Assembly (NCBI RefSeq): GCF_963676685.1
Contig: NC_092354.1
Location: 71,784,178 to 71,848,177, forward strand
Source: Mytilus edulis
Lineage: Eukaryota > Mollusca > Bivalvia > Mytilida > Mytilidae
Reading direction: 5' to 3'
DNA length: 64,000 nucleotides
Of the stretch, positions 12,040 to 23,165 are shown in pieces (position 1 is the stretch's first letter; the number at the start of each line of letters is the position of its first letter). The position numbers and the translations under genes are program-made. Below the pieces are notes generated by a model that saw only the letters and a program-made list of their open reading frames with translations, made no database searches and was not told the origin of the DNA.

Positions 12040-12260
12040 TAAAAATAAGGGAAAACATTTCCTTAAGGGAAAACATTTCCTTAAGGGAAAACATTTCCTT
12101 TAGGGAAATTTGTTGTCTTGAAGGAAATCTTTTTCCCTTGAAAAAACAATTTCCCTTGAGGAAAAAAACAATTTCCCTTTGAGGAAAAATCTTTTTCCTT
12201 TTAAATATGGAAATTTGATTTCCCTTGAGGAAAACTACTTTCCCTTTAAGGAAATTGTTG
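12040..12260. repeat. GGGAAA/TTTCCC short-period repeat
   Basis: Three near-exact units of TTAAGGGAAAACATTTCC at the left are followed by looser alternations of TTTCCCTTGAGGAAAA. The unit is itself an inverted repeat (GGAAA..TTTCC). It grades into the related minisatellite at 12610-13018. Confidence 0.8.
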
Positions 12261-12609
12261 AAAAAAGGGGCATAACTTTTTCAACAGTGGTGCTAGAGCC
12301 AAAAATTGTTAGGACAAATATCAGGGAACCAATACCAACCAAGTTATCAACTTCATTTTGACTTAACTCCAAAAATTAAGGTGAACAACTTTTGCTCTCA
12401 GCGGAATTGCAAACTTGTCCCCGAGACAAATCTGCTTTTCTGAGATGTTTTATAAGGTTCCAAAAATGTGTTATGCCCTACAGCTTTCCATCCAGCTAAG
12501 GCAGAAGTGTATTCTCTTTTATTCTCATATATCCAGTATTTGCAACAAATTGTAATTTTTATGAAGAAAAAAATTTAAATGGAAAATAATGTTCGTATTG
12601 TAATATAAT

Positions 12610-13018
12610 ATGTTCCCATGGGAAGAAAAATTGTTCCTATGTGAAAAAAAATTGTTCCCATGGGAAGAAAAATTGTTCCCATGGGAAGAAGATTTGTTCC
12701 CATGGGAAGAAGATTTGTTCCCATGGGAAGAAATATTGTTCCCATGGGAAGAAAAATTGTTCCCATGGGAAGAAAAATTGTTCCCATGGGAAGAAAAATT
12801 GTTCCCATGGGAAGAAAAATTGTTCCCATGGGAAGAAAATTTGTTCCCATGGGAAGAATTAATTCCCATGGGAACTTTTTGTATTCATCTTTTCCCATGG
12901 GATCCTATGGGAACTCTAAACTTCCCATGGGAAAAGTAATTTTTCCCATGGGAACTTTCAATGTTCCCATGGGAAATTCTAATATTCCCATGGGAATTAT
13001 CAAATTTCCCATGGGAAA
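12610..13018. repeat. 21-bp minisatellite built on the palindrome TTCCCATGGGAA
   Basis: About 19 copies of the 12-bp perfect palindrome occur. They are spaced exactly 21 bp from 12613 to about 12855 with spacer GAAAAATTG or variants, then more loosely to 13018. Because 21 is a multiple of 3 and the unit lacks stops, several frames are open on both strands (repeats of MGRKIVP or FPWEEKL). These are an artefact of the periodicity, not genes. Confidence 0.95.
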
Positions 13019-13199
13019 TGTACTTTTAATCAGCTGCAGTGACAAGAGTGACAACAGTGACAAGTTGGGACATATGGCATTTTTTAAATTTTTCAATAAT
13101 CTATCACTGGGCAAAATTTTGTTTTGATATCTTGTAAACCGACAAAGTCAGATTTGCCGATACCGGAATGGCAAATTTGTCCCGCACAGTGTTCCAAGG

Positions 13200-14020
13200 A
13201 ACTTCCATTTAATTTCATTTGATTAGTTTTATTGTCTCTTACAAGAAGATATATAATTTAGGGGTGGGGAGGTTGACCGTTTACAAGTTTTCAAACAAGA
13301 GGGGGTGGGCTGACCCCCCTATGGACTTTCCTTTTATTTCATTTCATTTGTTTTATTGTCCCCTACAAGAATATATATGGTTTAGGGGTGGGGATCTGGA
13401 CCATTTACAAGATAATAGTACATTCTCAAATTGAACGGGGTGGGGTGACCCCCAGGAACATCCATTTAATTTCATTTGATTAGTTTTATTGTCCCTTACA
13501 AGAATATATATAGTTTAGGGGTGGGGATGTTGACCGTTTATAAGTTTTCAAACAAGAGGGGGTGGGGTGAACCCCTAGGGACTTTCCTTTTATTTCATTT
13601 CATTTGTTTTATTGTCCTCTACAAGAAATTATATGGTTTAGGGGTGGGGATCTGGACCGTTTACAAGATAATAGCACATTCTAAAATTGAACGGGGTGGG
13701 GATGACCCCCGGGGACTTCTATTTAATTTCATTTGATTTGTTTTATCGTCCTATTCAAGAACATATATGGTTTAGGGGTGGGGATCTGGACCGTTTACAA
13801 GATAATAGTACATTTTCAAATTGAACGGGGTGGGGGTGACCCCCAGGAACTTTTATTTAATTTCATTGGATTAGTTTTATTGCCCCATACAAGAATATAT
13901 ATGGTTTAGGGGTGGGGATCTGGACCGTTTACAGTTAAAAGCATATTCTTGAATTGAAGGGGGTAGGGATGACCCCCAAGGGACTCCCCTATATTTCATA
14001 TGATTTGTTTTATTGTCTTT
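13200..14020 (+). repeat. Array of ~130-bp satellite monomers, plus orientation
   Basis: About six and a half monomers start near 13211, 13338, 13468, 13590, 13726, 13859 and 13992 with AATTTCATTTGATTAGTTTT or a variant. Each continues with CAAGAATATATATGGTTTAG, GGGTGGGGATCTGGACCG and ACGGGGTGGGG. Alternate monomers resemble each other more (TTGACCGTTTACAAG against ATCTGGACCGTTTACAAG), suggesting a dimeric higher-order unit. It is an inverted partner of the array at 7865-8450. Confidence 0.85.
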
Positions 14021-14339
14021 TAATCATTTCTGAAAACTGCATGTATCTATCACTTACAGTTTTCAAGTTATATTCATTTGAAAATTTTAGAAAATAAAAT
14101 CCCATAGGGTTCTATAGTAAACCCCTCCCTCTTTCTGCCCCCCAAAATACCCCTTAATAGACCCCAATGCACAAATGAGCGATTGATGGCTCACCTAGAC
14201 ATATTAGTCTAACATTTTATGAAACCCTAAGTAAATCTGACAAGTAGTTTTGGAGAAATGCTGCGGACAAGTTCATTTTTAAAGTGGCGGAAGAAGAAGA
14301 GGAAGAAAAGGAAGAAGAAGAATAACTAGAATTGCCATT

Positions 14340-15240
14340 GCAAGCAATAGCGGATGTCACCCTTCCCCCTATTGCCACTAAGCGGCAGCCATTTCACACT
14401 TGTTTAACAGTAAACGCACAAATATGCATGGCTATTCATCTTTTTGTAAATTTTCAGTATATTCAGAGCATTTTAAAGTATTTCACATTTATACCGTTTC
14501 CATGGCAACGGCAGCCATTTTGAAAATTTCAAAGTCAAAAGTCTCATCTAAACTTGTCAGTTACCAATAATATCAAATTTCCTTAAGTTAAAACCATTTT
14601 GAGAATTTTTGACATTTTTGCAGTTTCCATGGCAACCGTGGCCATTTTGGAAATTCCAACTTCAAAAGTCATATCTAGACTTGACAGTTAACAATCATAT
14701 CAAATTTCTTCAATTTTGAAGCATTCTGAAATTTTTGCTCCTGTATAATCCATGGTAACATAGTAGTTCCAATGATTATCAAAATCATTTAAAACCTGTA
14801 TATAGTGGATAACTATATTGCATAAAAATTTGATGATTTTAAGTTCAAGCATACCAAAGTTATTCACCAAACCCGGAAGTTTTTGGAGCATTTTGACCTT
14901 TTTGCATTGTTTCCATGGAAACGGCAGACATTTTGGAAATTCCAACGCCAAATTCCACATCTACCAAAGTTGCTCATCGTTATGCTAAAGTTTCAAAAAA
15001 ATTGGCGCATTTCCATATTTTTGAAATTTTTGGTGTAGTTTCCATGGCAACATAGCAGTTCCAAAATGTGCCAAAATCATCCAAAACCAGTATATAGTGG
15101 GCACCTACATTGTATTAAAATCTAAAGGTTTTAAGCTTAAGCATTCTCAAATAATTCAAGGAACTCCAAAATTATATTTTTTCACCATTTTTCCGTTTCC
15201 ATGGTGATGGCAGCCATTTTTTAGTTCCAAAGTTGCACAG
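14340..15240 (+). repeat. Diverged repeat block with X-box-like GTTTCCATGGCAAC motifs
   Basis: Phrases built from GTTTCCATGGCAACGGCAGC, CATTTTGGAAATTCC, AAAAGTC and CATATCTAGACTTGACAGTT recur with spacing of about 130 to 290 bp. GTTTCCATGGCAAC occurs exactly at 14496-14509, 14623-14636 and 15038-15051. GTTTCCATGGAAAC is at 14909-14922 and a weaker form at 15195. The motif resembles an RFX X-box; function is not shown. A GAAGAAGA tract lies just left (14289-14322). Confidence 0.65.
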
Positions 15241-15376
15241 ACTCTAGGGAGTCAGGGTTCCTTGTTATAGTGCACCATCATTCGGATTGGTACTTTTGGC
15301 TCTGAGAAAACAGGCGTACAAAATTAGGTGGAAGTATAATAATAATAATACAGAAAAAGAAACAGAGGAAAAGCAA

Positions 15377-15409
15377 TATGTCACCCGACATTGTCGATCG
15401 GGTGACATA
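15377..15409. repeat. Perfect 12-bp stem hairpin
   Basis: TATGTCACCCGA (15377-15388) pairs with TCGGGTGACATA (15398-15409) around a 9-nt loop. It sits between the X-box-like block and the GAATAGG minisatellite and may be a transposon terminus. Confidence 0.75.
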
Positions 15410-15439
15410 ATAATTAATTAAAAAGGGGGAAGGATATTA

Positions 15440-15690
15440 AAAATCGAATAAGTAACGAATAGGTAACGATAGGGAATAGGGAATAAGTAACGAATAGCGA
15501 ATAGGGAATAGGTAACGAATAGGGAATAGGGAATAGGTAACGAATAGGTAACGAATAGGGAATAGGGAATAGGTAACGAATAGGGAATAGGGAATAGGTA
15601 ACGAATAGGTAACGAATAGGGAATAGGGAATAGGTAACGAATAGGGAATAGGGAATAGGTAACGAATAGGGAATAGGGAATAGGTAACCA
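15440..15690. repeat. GAATAGGTAAC/GAATAGG minisatellite
   Basis: Irregular alternation of GAATAGGTAAC and GAATAGG units over 250 bp, in higher-order blocks such as GAATAGGGAATAGGTAAC. It ends about 45 bp before the LINE reverse-transcriptase reading frame. The minus-strand open frame (YSLFPIRYLF repeats) is a by-product. Confidence 0.9.
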
Positions 15691-15734
15691 ACTTGACGTC
15701 CATAAATTAATTTGGTATTGGTAACGAGAGACAG

Positions 15735-18120
15735 ATGCGTATTCCGAATGAAGTTACTTTGGATGATGGAACTATATCTAACAATTTAGAAACTGTTTTA
15801 AATAAATGGAAAAGTAGTTTTCATAGTTTATTAAACCCAAATGTAGATGCAACAGATTATAATAAGGTTGAAAATTGTATTCTAAAAGAAAATATTATTT
15901 GTATTGATTTAGATAAGGAAATTACTATTGATGAGGTTCATAAAGTTGTAATGAATGCAAAAAATTGTAAAAGTGCAGGAATTGACCTTATTCAAGCTGA
16001 ATTTTGTAAAAATATCTCTATTATTTCTATTTTACATAAATTATTTAACTTATGTTTCAGTTCTGGTAATGTACCAAATATATGGAATAAGGGAATTATA
16101 ACCCCAATACCAAAATGTTCTACATCAGATCCTAGAGACCCCTTATCTTATAGGGGCATAACTCTAGCCCCATTCACATACAAGATGTATTGTAGTATTT
16201 TAAATGAAAGATTAGTCAAATGGTTAGATGAAAGGGAAATAATTAACGACGAGCAAAACGGTTTTATGAAAGGCAAAAGTACAATTGATCATATAAGCAC
16301 TATAACATCAATAATAGAAACCAGGAAAAAGTGTAAATTGTCAACATATGTAGCTTTTATAGACTTTAAGAAAGCATATGAATCAATTAATAGAGTTTTT
16401 TTGTTTAACAAACTGGAAAATTTAGGTATTAGTTCAAAATTTATGTATTCTTTAAAAGCTTTATACTCTAATGTAGAATGTAGTGTACGTACTAATGGTA
16501 ATATGACTGAATGGTTTAATGTTGATTCTGGATTGAAACAAGGTTGTGTTTTATCATCTATAATGTTTAATATATATATAAATAATTTGGTTGAGGATAT
16601 TAATGCTTTGAATATTGGTATTAACATAGATGAAGAAAAATTAGCTATATTGTTATATGCTGATGATGTTATTTTAATGGCAGAGAATGAAGAAGATTTG
16701 CAAAAAATGTTGAATGTGCTTAATACATGGTGTCTCAACAATGAGTTGACAGTTAATATAAATAAATCTAAGATCATGCATTTTAGAAATCCAGCTGTTT
16801 TACAAACTAAATGTACTTTTTCTATTGGTGGTAATGGTTTGGAATGTGTAAAAAGTTACCAATATTTAGGCTTATTACTGACTGAATTTTTAGATTATCA
16901 GTTAATGGCTAAGGCAGTAGCGAAGTCAGCCAGTAGAGCATTAGGATTATTAATTGTAAAGAGTAAAACGCATGGTGGTTTCCAGCACAAAATTTTTTTC
17001 AAAACTGTATGATACAATGGTATGGTCAGTTATTAGTTATGGTGCAGGTATTTGGGGAACCAGAGACTTTTCCTGCATAAATGCAGTCCAAAACAGGGCC
17101 ATGAGATTTTTCATGGGGGTTGGCAAATACACTCCAAATGATGCCATAGCAGATGATATGGGCTGGAAACCTCCATGCGTTAAACAATGGTCAAGTGTCT
17201 TGAGACATTGGGCTAGGTGTTCCATAATGGACCCACACAGGATAAATTTTAAAATTTTTAAGTGGTCTATACGAAAGTGTAATACTAGAATTAAAAACTG
17301 GAGTTTTAGAGTTATAGAAATGTTAAAATTGTATAATTATGAGCAATATTGTAATTTTGAATTAAATGTATTGAACAAAAATTGTATTAAACAAATTGAA
17401 GAAGATGTATTTGATAATTTTAAATCAAATTGGTGTACAAGAGTTGCTGCATATGCAGAGGGAAGTAAATTGAGGACTTACAAATTGTTTAAAAATAACT
17501 ATTGTACTGAAAATTATTTGCAAAATATTTTGTCATTAAAAAACAGAAGTTCATTTGCTAAATTTAGATGTGGGGTAGCTCCACTAAAAATAGAAACTCG
17601 AAGATATGAAAGGAAAGAAGTACACGAGAGGACATGTTTTAACTGTAGCTCTATTGTTGAAGATGAACTACATGTCATTTTAAAATGCCCATTGTATGTG
17701 GATCTAAGACAAATCATGATACATGAAGCGATACATTTTAATGAACATTTTAACCTTTTATCAGATAATGAAAAATTTATATTTTTATTTAGTAATGGCA
17801 ATGTTGCTGCTATAGTTGCCAAAACCTGCAACAATATTTTATTAAGAAGAAATAGTATTTTATTTCACTAGTTCTTAATGAAACAAATGTTTTACTATCA
17901 TTTAGTAAAAATGTATATTGTGAATTTTAATTATAAATTGTAAATTTTTTTTTTATATGTATATAATACAATGTATATCTTAAAAGTCTTTCATAAATCT
18001 TTTTAAGATTGGTACATGCAATGCAAATGTTTTAATGTTTTAAATCTATGTATGTGAATATCATTTTATGTTTGTATGTGGTGAGACTATAATAAAATAT
18101 TGAATCTGAATCTGAATCTG
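15735..18120 (+). pseudogene. 5'-truncated, frameshifted LINE reverse transcriptase
   Basis: This is a non-LTR retrotransposon remnant. The first frame (15735-17012) holds a nearly complete reverse transcriptase: AFIDFKKAYESINR (motif A), GLKQGCVLSSIMF (motif B), LLYADDVILMAE (catalytic motif C) and NINKSKIMHF. The second frame (16972-17871) continues with a C-terminal region that ends in a CxxC...H...C cluster (CFNCSSIVEDELHVILKC). The two frames join across a homopolymer-rich spot near 16975-17005, so one indel breaks the protein. There is no upstream endonuclease domain; the frame starts right after a minisatellite, so the 5' part is missing. The 3' UTR ends AATAAAATATT followed by GAATCTGAATCTGAATCTG, a short microsatellite tail typical of several LINE groups. 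Clade not determined. It is not a host gene. Confidence 0.93.
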
Positions 18121-19317
18121 TAAACAAGCAATGACATAACAAATTAAATGTGCCGCTTTAATAACGATTGATAACCTTAAAATTAATCATGCATGCAATT
18201 TTAGCAGACATAACAAGATCGACGTTAAGATATCAAATGTTTTTTTATAGACACCGAGTGATGATAGATGTAGACAGAGATAACCAATAATAATTTCTAT
18301 CATATATGGTCAGGGAACAGATTATCTAACTATATGTTCCTATTGTAATTTTAAAGGCTCTTCAAAATGTTCGTAAAAATAAAAATAAATAATTATTATT
18401 TCTTGAAGACGATCAGATGATGAATTTTCGGTTTAATATATATTAAGTACGACAATGTAAAATAGTGCAAGGGGATTTTGAGCCATCTCACTGATCAGTG
18501 TAGGCTACACAGTACCCCCAAATGAACAGTATAAAACTATCCAGCAAGAGAGAAAAAGATGGGTCAATATAGAAAAATTAACAAGGCAACTTCAGTTCAA
18601 TTTCAATATATACATGTATTATTATATAGATTATTCTAATGAATAAGTCAAATGTCAGAGGGAATATCTTTTTAAATATGGCAGGAAAAACAATTAGACA
18701 ACTCTCAATGAAGTGTTAGACACAGTGTAGTCAAAGTTAGCAGTTACATGTATACTATACATGTAACTGCTAACTTCAAACCAGAAACAAAAAGCAAATA
18801 TGAACTGCACCAAAAAAAGACAACCACCAAACAACATGCTTCTTACTTGGAACATTCAGAAAATATCTTCAAAGCGAGTTAAAATTTTTAATAAGTTTTT
18901 GTTTTTAACAAAAGCGTTTTGCCATCTAAAACTTTTAAGAGCAGAAAGCACACAACTTAAAATTGCCAATGCTTACTACCCTAAGCATCACAAAAATTTT
19001 GCAGAGCAGGTGTAAAGATATTAATAATGATCAATATCAAGCCATTGTTCAAATAACCATGAACATATCAAATTTTATTAAAAAAAAACCACCACAGCTA
19101 TTTACAGGTTCACGTACTGCATTTCTTGAACACAAGTAATCATCAATTAATTACATTTCTTCACATTTGTAATTGAACGTTAGCCTAAAAATATAACTCT
19201 TATAAAAAACCAGCACCTTAAAATGGAACATCCAGTGGTTGGCTCAGCATATTGTCTTTCGGGAGAGAGAAGAAACAAATATTCCTTGGTCGTGGGCAAT
19301 GATTCCTTAATGCGGGA
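18121..19317. other. Gene-free stretch with one palindrome
   Basis: AT-rich sequence after the LINE tail. Apart from the palindrome at 18734-18776 I see no structured feature. Confidence 0.4.
18734..18776. repeat. Near-perfect palindrome, 21-bp arms, 1-nt spacer
   Basis: The arm AAGTTAGCAGTTACATGTATA (18734-18754, quoted only to show the match: AAGTTAGCAG then TTACATGTATA) is followed by one C and its exact reverse complement (18756-18776). It would form a long hairpin or cruciform. Confidence 0.85.
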
Positions 19318-20280
19318 ATCACACATTGCCGATTATTGCTCCCGTTTGAGATCAGACAGCAATAAGACACGAAAAGTGAAAAAAGTCGGATTACTATACT
19401 CAATTATCTGGAATGTCCTATCATTTTCTGAACGCAGTAGTTTAAATTCGTAACAGATAGGCTACGGGTCGGGAATGGTCTTGATAGTTCGGCGAAGCAC
19501 CCCGACATTTAGGTGCGTCCCGTAACATTCGTGGACTCAGCCGACTTTGTCTAGCCGGATGACATGCGTGACTATGTCGTGGCAGATTCTGCTGTATCGG
19601 ATAAAAATTCTAACATTGTTCTGTGTTTTCTGGACGGTGTCCTGTGGAACGGGAATGATCTGGAGAAATTTTTCATTGATGTTTTTCTGCCGATTGAGTC
19701 CAGATTGCATCCAGATCTAGTCGATTTCAAACCGTCTTTGCCGAAATCGTTCCGGAACAGTCCTGTTATTAATACGAAATTCGCCAATGACACCCACCTC
19801 AGAGTCCCGACAATTACAGAATACAATACGACTGAGACCAGACAAAGACGTTTGCAATGAGATAGAGAGGATCGTGATAGAATTCCGTTCCGACAGTAAC
19901 TGATCATCCCGAGTATGTCGACAGTTTTCGAACGGATAACTTCTGTCAGCGTCGGTTCACTGTCTGGTCACTGTCTGATCTCTGTCGGATTACATTCGGT
20001 AGAATCGGGATGCAGTTGTGACCAATTCGGTCGAATTTTACTTTGCGAAAGATATAAATCGGATTAGAAGCGGATTGAGAACGGGATTATCGTGAAAAAA
20101 ATCTCTTGGAAACGGTTGAATATCGACGCTTCCTGAACAATATCTGATTGTTGTCGTGATTAATTAATTAAAGTTTGAATTTCCTTCCACGATTCACAGG
20201 ATCTTGATCAGACTTTTGACTAATTTTAATTGGGAATGGTCCTGTCAAGGACGGCAGTAAAAATCGTGAATGTGTGATCA
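19318..20280. mobile_element. Candidate CpG-rich non-autonomous DNA element
   Basis: This ~960-bp block is visibly richer in G, C and CpG than its surroundings (GGTCGGGAATGG, TTCGGCGAAGCACCCCGAC, CGTCCCGTAACATTCG). Its ends resemble inverted repeats: ATCACACATTGCCGATTATT on the left against the reverse complement of AATCGTGAATGTGTGAT on the right. A 98-codon plus-strand ORF at 19564-19860 has no recognised domain. I treat the block as a relatively recent repeat insertion; family unknown. The ends are imperfect, so confidence is moderate. Confidence 0.45.
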
Positions 20281-22286
20281 CAGCTTTAGCGAAAATATAT
20301 CAACCCACATTGAATTGTAATTTCATTAATAAACAATCAATGTCAGTTTTTAATTCTTATACCACAATAATTATATAAAACAATACATCTTAAGTAAACA
20401 CTTATCTAATATTTAATACCAAACAAGCATTTGGGTTTACGATTGCATTTCTTTTTTTAAAGAAAGCAACTTGTTATTTAATATCTCTGTGACAATATAT
20501 GATTCTCACTTGCAACATATAAATTTTGCCGAAGCATGCATAAACGGTCAAGGACCAAACCCGTAGGTACTACAGTATTACATGGGATCCCAAGAAAATA
20601 AGCACAATTTTTTAAGGATCTCATTTTGATTTTAGTGGTTAGTGGCCAATTTTTTTTTTTACAGTATTGTAAAAAGTCTAGCACGACCTCCGAAAATAGA
20701 ACAAAAATAAAAACACGTATTATGAATTGACAAATAAATTGTACCAGTTATAATTTTTGTTTTCAAAATCTTATATTGGTCAGTCCCGTTTTCTGGTAAA
20801 TATACAGAGGTAGTCAATGAACAGATTTTTTTGTTAATTATGGTTAATGTAAATTGTCATTTAAATTATGCGGTTTTAGATTGAAACTTTTAATTTCTCG
20901 CTCATTTTACCACAAATGTTTCTCGCCACACTTTGCTTGGCAAGATATTTATCTACATTGCACCCACTCTAGAAGAATATTTCAATAACTTTGATTATTT
21001 TAACCTCAAAAATTTTTGTATACGCCCCTGCTTACACATGAAATTACAGATATTTCTATATACATGTAATGACAATAATCGAATGATCTTGATGAATATT
21101 TACTGTTAAGTTTTGTTATCAATAACGATTCAATGGATTTTAACGAAAGAATATAAGAATAAGTTTCAAATCTATACTTACCAGTGTGCAGCTGACATCC
21201 TTTTCGAAAACTTGGATAATATATTAAGATCCCACGCTTTATTATGAGAAAAACACACACACTTATTTAAGTTATGTCCACAAGAACAAAATTTGCGCAC
21301 AGGTAATTCCACTAACTATTCGGTGTGTTTGTGTCGTATTTATACTGTAAAAGGATGCACTCGATTAAAATCCATTGATTCGCTTCAAAAAGTTTCCTTT
21401 TGTTTTCATGTCTTTATTCTTAAATTATTTGTTAGTATGAAATATTTGATGTGTTCATTAATTAATGTGTATATTTTGTATTTGTTATGGAGAAGACGTT
21501 ACTAAGTTGTAAAACTTGTGTCTGATCCTTTTGTCATTTTGAACAATAAAATATGTTTAAACTAATGCAACGATGATCAGGATGCTCATTAAAATCGCTT
21601 TTTGACTATAAGACAGTAGTTTTATCCAGCTTCTCTGTTTGTGTATAAAAACAAATAAAAAATTAAAAATAATTAACTAAAATGTGAAAGCATTGGTATT
21701 TTTACACTGTCATAAAACTATCAAGAACTAACCAATTATTAGTTTTATTTGACAGGAGAAGAACTAACTTTCAATGAACTGCTTCTATGACTTTTTTCAA
21801 ATATCCCTCCAAATCTAGTGGTCCATCGAATTAAATGAAAAATGACAGGATTAATCCTGAACATTCATGAAATATTTCCTACTGGACGTTAAGCAATCAA
21901 TCAACTATTGATATTAAAGGGGTATCTAGACTACCGTTTGGTAGTTATATTCTTGTCAATGAACCAATATGGCCCGTATGTCTAGTAATAGAACATACTA
22001 GGTAATGTAAGTCAACTATCTTGAAAACCATACATATAATTCACAAAAGAAATTATGACCTGGCATAAATTCTTCAAATAACAGGATCTATCTTCTCTTC
22101 TTGAATGTAACTCAATTCTATCAGACGGCACCTTATCAGAGATCTACAATGAGATCTTGCCTTGATTATTTTCTTTTACCAATTCCACTATTTTTTAAAA
22201 CCATGAACATACATATTTAACAATGAAAATATCTATAAATATACAAGCTATGTAATTTATACGTGATTCTCTTTCTCATTTTTTTA
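20281..22286. other. Gene-free stretch
   Basis: AT-rich sequence. Short ORFs only, no domain signature, no ordered repeat recognised. Confidence 0.4.
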
Positions 22287-22480
22287 ATATAGATTAGACC
22301 GTTGATTTCCCCGTTTGAATGGTTTTACACTTATAATTTTGGGGCCTTTATAGCTTGTTGTTCGGTGTGAGCCAAGGCTCCGTGTTGAAGGCCGTACATT
22401 GACCTATAATGGCTAACTTTTATGAGTTGCTTTTTGGATGGAAAGTTGCCTCATTGACACTCATACCACAGCTACCTATA
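22287..22480 (+). repeat. SINE-like mussel repeat, full copy
   Basis: Starts TAGATTAGACCGTTGATTTC, includes AGGCTCCGTGTTGAAGGCCG, TTGACCTATAATGG and ends CTCATACCACAGCTACCTAT. Other copies: 23928-24125 (plus), 33590-33715 (plus, partial), 35105-35170 and 45985-46050 (minus), 62965-63030 (plus, fragment). I recognise it as a very common bivalve interspersed repeat. Confidence 0.7.
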
Positions 22481-22931
22481 TCTGTGATTGATAGTTGTCT
22501 CATAAGTAATGATACCACATCAACTCATCTTTATTTCACAAAGGAGTAACGGTCATTTTACTTAATCAGTACAATGAAAACAGAAATTGATATGCCAAAT
22601 TTGTAATTCATGATCAACAGTACAAAATATACAAAAATAGCAATTTGACTGAAGCAATATATGAAATTCATATGTATGTCGTTGTCCTTTTAATAAAAGC
22701 ACACAAATAAAGAAAAACAGTTAATTTTTTTATTACGTTAATATCGTCATTTCGAGATAATAAAAACACTTTTATATGATATTGTTTATGATCACAGAAC
22801 CAACTGCTAAAAAACACCAAACAAACACAAACAATCCACTGACAGTGAGCACTACCCTTGGTAACCTTACCGTCTTTTACTGTTTTGGATCGTTTGTAAT
22901 AAAATAAATGCAATGTATAATTATCATTGTT

Positions 22932-23165
22932 TTATTTACAACAGAAGAATATGACATCATTCAAGGCTGCATCATCCCCTCTTCGACCTTGTCGCCCGTC
23001 TACCCTCGTCTGCATGCCACATATTGCAGTCCCACGGGGACAAGTACTCCAGCCACTAAAGTGTCCCCAGAAACTACTTCCGCCGATTTCATATCCAGGC
23101 CAATTGCATGTTAAAGCTTTACACCGGAATCTCACATAGTTGGCTGTGGTGTCATTTCCTCTACC
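22932..23165 (-). CDS. Terminal exon of a VMO1-like secreted protein (partial)
   Basis: The minus-strand exon starts after an acceptor (TATATTTTAG, AG at 23167-23166) and ends with TAA at 22934-22932. It encodes about 77 residues matching the C-terminal part of vitelline membrane outer layer protein 1: a GNDTTANYVRFRC-type stretch, SFWGHFSGWSTCPRGTAICG, and GRRGDDAALNDVIFFCCK at the end. Six cysteines are present, including the terminal CC. VMO1 proteins are secreted beta-prism proteins found in egg coats and, in molluscs, in mucus and shell-associated secretomes. No upstream exons were found between 23166 and 26000; VMO1 domains are about twice this size, so either a distant upstream exon exists or this is an orphan exon. 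The frame is intact, which argues against an old pseudogene. An AATAAA overlaps the stop region on the minus strand. Confidence 0.82.
   Translation of the reverse strand, partial: GRGNDTTANYVRFRCKALTCNWPGYEIGGSSFWGHFSGWSTCPRGTAICGMQTRVDGRQGRRGDDAALNDVIFFCCK

Noticed and set aside
12610-13018. CRISPR-like regular array
   Set aside because: Spacers are not unique; this is a minisatellite in an animal genome.
12525-13127. Several long overlapping ORFs on both strands
   Set aside because: They follow from a 21-bp repeat without stops; the repeated peptides have no domain and all frames are open at once.
15437-15703. Minus-strand ORF of YSLFPIRYLF repeats
   Set aside because: Direct translation of the GAATAGG minisatellite.
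16289-16777. 162-codon minus-strand ORF
   Set aside because: Antisense shadow of the reverse-transcriptase frame.
19564-19860. 98-codon plus-strand ORF
   Set aside because: No recognisable domain; it lies inside a candidate mobile element. Not called as a gene.
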